Positions 59,773 through 64,000 of a DNA stretch of 64,000 bases are shown one piece after another (positions within the stretch are counted from its first letter, which is position 1; each line of letters opens with the position of its first letter). The notes under the pieces are model-generated. The model worked only from the letters and a program-made list of their open reading frames with translations. It was not told where the DNA came from and did not search any database. This DNA comes from Blastomussa wellsi (taxonomy: Eukaryota > Cnidaria > Anthozoa > Scleractinia > Plerogyridae), in contig OX393569.1 of assembly GCA_947652115.1 (NCBI GenBank), positions 14,505,407 to 14,569,406 of the forward strand. Reading direction: 5' to 3'. The translations under genes were made by a program, and so were the position numbers.

Positions 59773-62700
59773 GTATAACAATATAATTTGGTTTTATCAA
59801 ATGGGTTGATAATGTCAATTGGCCACCGTAAAGAGATTCAAGAGCTGACGTTTCGAGCGTTAGCCCTTCGTCTCAGCGAATCGATCGTCGGAGCGAATCG
59901 TCGGAGCGATTCGCTCCGACGAAGGGCTAACGCTCGAAACGTCAGCTCTTGAATCTCTTTACGGTGGCCAATTGACATTATCAACCCAGTTGATAAAACC
60001 AAATTATATTACTACACTAGAGGACCAGTAGGATTACAAGCTTCCGAGAGCTGCTATACTACTGTTTCGTTTCTGAAACCTTACGCGCGACAGGAAAAGT
60101 TAAAATTATGCAGGTCGGGGGAATAGCTCGCAATCGCCTTTTCGCATCCAAATAGAAAGAGACTACTCGCTTTATAACCGTGGGCACAGACAGGAGCACT
60201 GTTGGGGAAGAGGTGCCTTGCCCACGAATACAACAAGGCGACTCCACTCGTGCTCCTGAGTGTTCCATAATTTTCTAAAGAAAACGAAGTCTATCACGAA
60301 ACGTGAGCCAAAACCAAAATAATCGCGAGGAACATTTACTTTAGCTTTGCCCTCGTTATTTATTGCGGCTCGTGTAGCACTTTATGATTTAATAAGAAAA
60401 TAACACACAAGTCTGTAAAACCTTAAGTGGATCCAGCTGCAGCCGAGCGGCACTGTCGAGTGCCACAAGAACGTTTTCCTGACAGATTGAAGACTCAATG
60501 TACTGCACACACAGAGCTTCAAGTGAACCAATCTCTAGCTGTGGAGACAATAACATACAGTTAAATCTCTGTAACACGAATAGCAACAACTGTCCGTCTG
60601 ATAGAGGAGTTGGGCTTATCTGAGAGAGATAAGAAACAGTAAAATGACTGACAAACGGTACACAGGGACCAACACCAGTTGTCCGTCTTATGGAGGTGAC
60701 GGTCTCCGGCTTATAGAGAGATAAGATACAGTAAAATGACTGAAAAAAGGAGCACAGGAGATCAACACCAGTTGTCTGTCTTACAGAGATGACTGGCTTA
60801 TAGAGCGATCATCGTAAGATATAGTGAAATGACTGAAAAACGGCTCACAGGGACCAAAACCAGTTGTCCGTCTTATAGAGGTGTCTCTGTCTTAACACCG
60901 TACACTGCAGTTTGGGTTTAATTAAACGATTAAATTTTAATTTCGCCACACGTAAACACATGAGCCTGAGATTTTCTACTTTGTCCATATTATAACCCAT
61001 TTACATCCTTTCCACCGTTCAGTATCCTCAAATTATTCCTTTTTGATCTGATTTTTTCAAAAATATGGATGGCACTTCTCTCGCACCTTACCTTGAGCGC
61101 TAACCTATAAACATCCATGATTAGACTTATCTCTTGTGATCCCTGGCAATCTATTTGGAAAACAAAATACCGTTTAGACCACAGTCATCGTTATTTGAAA
61201 TCCACAATCTTCGCTTAAAATATGTTGCGTTATAAGGTTTGGTGACCGGCGCTAACTTTGGTGGTAGTTAATCGGAAGAAACCTAAACAAATGGTTTTAA
61301 ACTTTAAACAAATTAGAAACGAAACGCTAGAAGCCTGTTAGAATTACATAGGATCAAAATTGAACATGATAACAAAAGAATTGCACCGAGAAAAGGTTTA
61401 CCCGTGAAAAGAGACGTCTTTCTAGGCGCAGTCATTTATTCTCTTGATATTCGACCCCACAAATTCCTTACTGATGACGTAATTCTGCAGTAGCCCAGCC
61501 GCCTGCACGCGCGCGCTAAATAACCAGTCATAACACACGCATTTCGGCCCTAGCGTTACGTCAGAGGTCTCGGAAATTCTCTGGAATAGGTGACAAGCGG
61601 CGATCGTTTTGTCAAGATTTACAACAACGATGGAGCAACAAATTCTTACCTTTCACCAAGGGGAATATACAATCTGTATACATATAACGAAGCGCGACCG
61701 CGAAAGACTGAACTTCAGCTCCCGGGAGCTTGACTTCCGGTTTCTCGTCGTCTTGATCTTGCTGTCTGTCTCCACTCGATCTCTAAGCGGAGCAATAATC
61801 ACTGCAGTCAGTATAATGTCTTAGACGCTGTTAACAATTACTACGGTAAAGGGCTCTTAATTAAAGTTATGACAGCAAATGCGACAAAGAAAAATCATGA
61901 GATAAGACTGTCCGATGCCCATTCTAATTCTCGTTCCACTCTAATTCTAGCTCGCGCGGAGCCCACGAAGAGAGTGTGCTCGCATCCTACATTGATTCAT
62001 GTGAATTGCTCGTAAAATTGGAGGGTCGTCTTCAGATCTTCCGGTAACTGATCGAATGGAAGGATACAAATTGCAAAGCGCGTGCTGATCAATGGGAGAT
62101 TAGACTCCAAAAAATGCAGTAGCACAAATGGGACCCTGACAATTCTTCAGGTCTGGTGATCATTAACAAAACCCTAAGTCCTAAACTGTTTACAGAGTTT
62201 AGCAGCTGTAGAATTGTGTCACCTGTAATATTTCACGAGCTCGCAACAGCTGTGTTCTCAACCAAGGTGACCTGGCCGCAACAAAGGCCGCGTGAGCCGG
62301 GAATCGTGTCTCTTCCTGCAATTAAATGGTGACAATAGTCTTAACACTGACAAACGATTGAAGAAAGCAAAGTTAAAGGGAAAAAACATGAGTTGAAAAC
62401 GAAATAGTTGCAAAAGACAACATCGTTGTTGCTACGAGACAACGCCAATGTGCTCTCCCGTCCATAAACTCCTGCACCAAATTGGACCAATCCAAATTGT
62501 ACCAATTTTCAGAAATCGCACCATTTCACTTACCTCGCCCACAAGAAAGACCATGTCACAGAACTGCTTGCTGTCAAGTAAACGGCCGAAATCGCCTCTA
62601 AGTGTGCAGCGAGGAAAACTAGCCAACTGCAAAAACAAAATATGCGGCAGTACGTGAGCCAAGCCACAAGAAATAGAAATTCTTGAAAGGAGTGACTACA

Positions 62701-63948
62701 ACGGGAATTAAACCCATGACTTCCGCGATAACGGTGTGACGCTCTACAAAACTGAGCTATGAAACCTTGATACACGGAGAGGTCACTTTTAGGTTATAAT
62801 AATTATTGTTTGCTAGCTTCTAAACAATTTTAGTATGCAGCACTTTGCCCCACCCTCCACTCCAATCATTAGTCTCCAGTCCTGTTAGGAAACTCAAAAT
62901 TGATTGACTTCTTGCGAGAAACGTTGTCGGTTTCACCTGAAATCTGTAGAGCTCGCTGCTTCGTACGTTGTTATCAACAGTTCCACCAAATATGTACATC
63001 TCGTTGTTAATAACATCTGCATCGTGAAAGAGACGCCCTGACGGAACCTAAGGAAAAGTTATTAGATATAACTGTAAATTTCATAACCCAAATCAAGCTC
63101 ACAACTAGAACAAACTACGAACAACATTACTTTACGCTCGAATCTTCTGAAGTTACGTTACCTCGCTATCTTGTGCCGGCTGTACAATCTCCCATGATTT
63201 GTCGTCAAGAGAGAACCTTACAACCAAAAAGAGCCACAGTAAATACTTGAAGTTAATTCACGAGTGGCGGTCAATATACACCCTGCCTCCAGTCAGAGAA
63301 AATGTGTGCGTACGGTAAATACAATATAACGACTGCAGATGTTGAAACGAAATCTCAAACTAGGTTCTTGTTACTCTAAACTTCGTTGGTTTTGGAAACG
63401 TCTCAGCCCATCCAAGCACCAACAACTGCAAGTGCGTTATTTAGCACCTTCACCTCCTTCGCTAAATTGGTTTTGATGACCAAACTGTGTCAAAGCCAAA
63501 AAATAACGTAAAACTTATAAATTCTCTTGAAGTTCTTTCATACGCGTCTTAAACAAATTTTAACGACTTTGCATCGCCTCTTCCAGACTGATGCACGTTA
63601 TTATCAATATAATTTGCTCTACAAACTAAGCTGCAAGCCTAGCCCTTAGTCTTGTGTAGTTATAATAAATGCAGTCACGTCGCAAAATAATATGTAGTTT
63701 ATTTCCACAAGGGTTTCTCTTCATTAAGATTAGTGTTCTTTGCCTTCTTAAAAACTAACCACTTTGCTTTGATCATGAAAATTGAACCTAATGTAGTATA
63801 CCTGTACAGATCAGAGGGTAAGGTGTTATCTGCCACTCCACCAAATACATACAGGTACCGATCAAACGCTATCATGCTGTGACCATAACGCCGCTGAGGA
63901 GGCGCGGGCGAACCGCGCAACAAATGTGCTGACGGAATACGAGTCCAT
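55975..63948 (-). CDS. LZTR1: LZTR1-like kelch-BTB-BACK protein (3' part, 18 exons)
   Basis: CUL3 ubiquitin-ligase adaptor that recognises RAS-family GTPases in human. Exons in gene order: 63802-63948, 63162-63216, 62937-63047, 62534-62626, 62223-62315, 61650-61782, 61092-61150, 60422-60538, 59364-59486, 58677-58706, 58487-58591, 58099-58121, 57682-57733, 57453-57550, 56917-56968, 56763-56816, 56508-56588, 55975-56082; stop TGA at 55977-55975. Phases agree throughout. Kelch blocks: [19 protein letters not shown] and [22 protein letters not shown]1: [19 protein letters not shown] to [20 protein letters not shown]1: [23 protein letters not shown]2: [18 protein letters not shown] to [22 protein letters not shown]2: [20 protein letters not shown] to the terminal [17 protein letters not shown]. 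Order and spacing match human LZTR1 over its C-terminal two thirds. The 5' kelch exons lie beyond the window end. Confidence 0.95.
57010..57246 (-). repeat. tRNA-derived SINE, copy 2
   Basis: Minus-strand head GCGGTGGCCCAATAGTCAGA (box A region), then GCTGGACTCTCGATC and GGGTTCGAGCCCTGGC (box B). The body has CACTTTACTCTTACAGTGCC and CCACCCAGG and ends in GGATGGACTAG-type sequence inverted from 57050. In an LZTR1 intron. Confidence 0.8.
59731..60009. mobile_element. Penelope-type foldback insertion with head-to-head hammerhead-like cores
   Basis: 279 bp bounded by 14-bp target-site duplications (TACTACACTAGAGG, 59717-59730 and 60010-60023). Two inverted arms share TTATCAACCCAGTTGATAAA-type ends, GGCCACCGTAAAGAGATTCA and the GACGTTTCGAGCGTTAGCCC block, meeting near 59885-59905. 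The right arm (59908-59955, plus strand) contains a complete hammerhead-like core. No protein is encoded. Confidence 0.8.
59908..59955 (+). ncRNA. Hammerhead ribozyme-like motif (type I layout)
   Basis: Stem I strands GATTC+GCT and AGC+GAATC (with a TCTT bulge); core CCGACGA (consensus CTGANGA, one change); stem II GGGC-TAAC-GCTC; core GAA; a two-base-pair stem III with no loop (AC/GT); and cleavage-site C at 59943. An extra A lies between the core and stem II. A loopless stem III would only be active as a dimer, as reported for retroelement hammerheads. Activity is unproven. Confidence 0.5.
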
Positions 63949-64000
63949 CTAGAGGAAAAATAGGCACGCAATGCGTGTATGAGTTATTTTGTACTTCACT

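Larger units (their letters stand above)
59615..60057. mobile_element. CAGCTCTCG-family TIR element split by a nested insertion
   Basis: Left end AGCAGCTCTCGCGAGGT, right end CTTCCGAGAGCTGCT, related to the 142-bp element at 45944-46085. The interior is interrupted at 59731-60009 by a foldback insertion flanked by TACTACACTAGAGG on both sides. In an LZTR1 intron. Confidence 0.8.

Overview
The window looks like nuclear DNA from a cnidarian, most likely an anthozoan such as a stony coral. This is an inference. The host genes are ordinary animal genes split into many short exons with GT-AG introns. The intergenic and intronic DNA is AT-rich and packed with tRNA-derived SINEs, foldback elements and MITE-like repeats. 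A tyrosine-recombinase retrotransposon, a LINE remnant and a Penelope-like repeat carrying a hammerhead-ribozyme-like core are also present. I ran no database search; families were recognised from motifs and from memory of the human orthologues.

Layout. (1) 1-10.4 kb, plus strand: the last four coding exons of a PP2C phosphatase of the PPTC7 type. Its final intron is inflated by an apparently intact Ngaro-type retroelement (4654-9589) with gag, RT/RNase H and tyrosine recombinase reading frames and split direct repeats. (2) 10.4-16.8 kb: intergenic, with a foldback element and one small minus-strand ORF. (3) 16.8-17.8 kb, plus: an intronless class A GPCR. (4) 17.8-25 kb: repeats only, including a tandem duplication, an (ACACT)n tract and a TIR element with subterminal repeats. 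(5) 25.2-39.7 kb, minus: a rabphilin-3A-like gene, start codon to most of C2B, in 15 exons; I could not find its terminal exon. (6) 39.7-47.5 kb: LINE remnant, foldbacks, tRNA-like sequence and an orphan thioesterase-like exon. (7) 47.5-49.1 kb, minus: a three-exon gene for a small secreted cysteine-rich peptide with a truncated tandem copy of its first exon. (8) 50.9-53.6 kb, plus: a two-exon LIAT1-like gene and an unidentified basic ORF. (9) 55.97 kb to the window end, minus: the 3' part of LZTR1, 18 exons, from the kelch region through both BTB/BACK units to the stop.

The genes do not form a pathway. Rabphilin (Rab3/27 effector in regulated exocytosis), LZTR1 (CUL3 adaptor for RAS-family GTPases), PPTC7 (mitochondrial phosphatase) and the GPCR are independent loci. 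The most unusual material is repeat-derived: the nested hammerhead-containing foldback inside an LZTR1 intron, the Kaiso-motif-like TCTCGCGAGA minisatellite that occurs twice, the 227-bp array in a rabphilin intron, and the secreted-peptide locus with its partial duplication.
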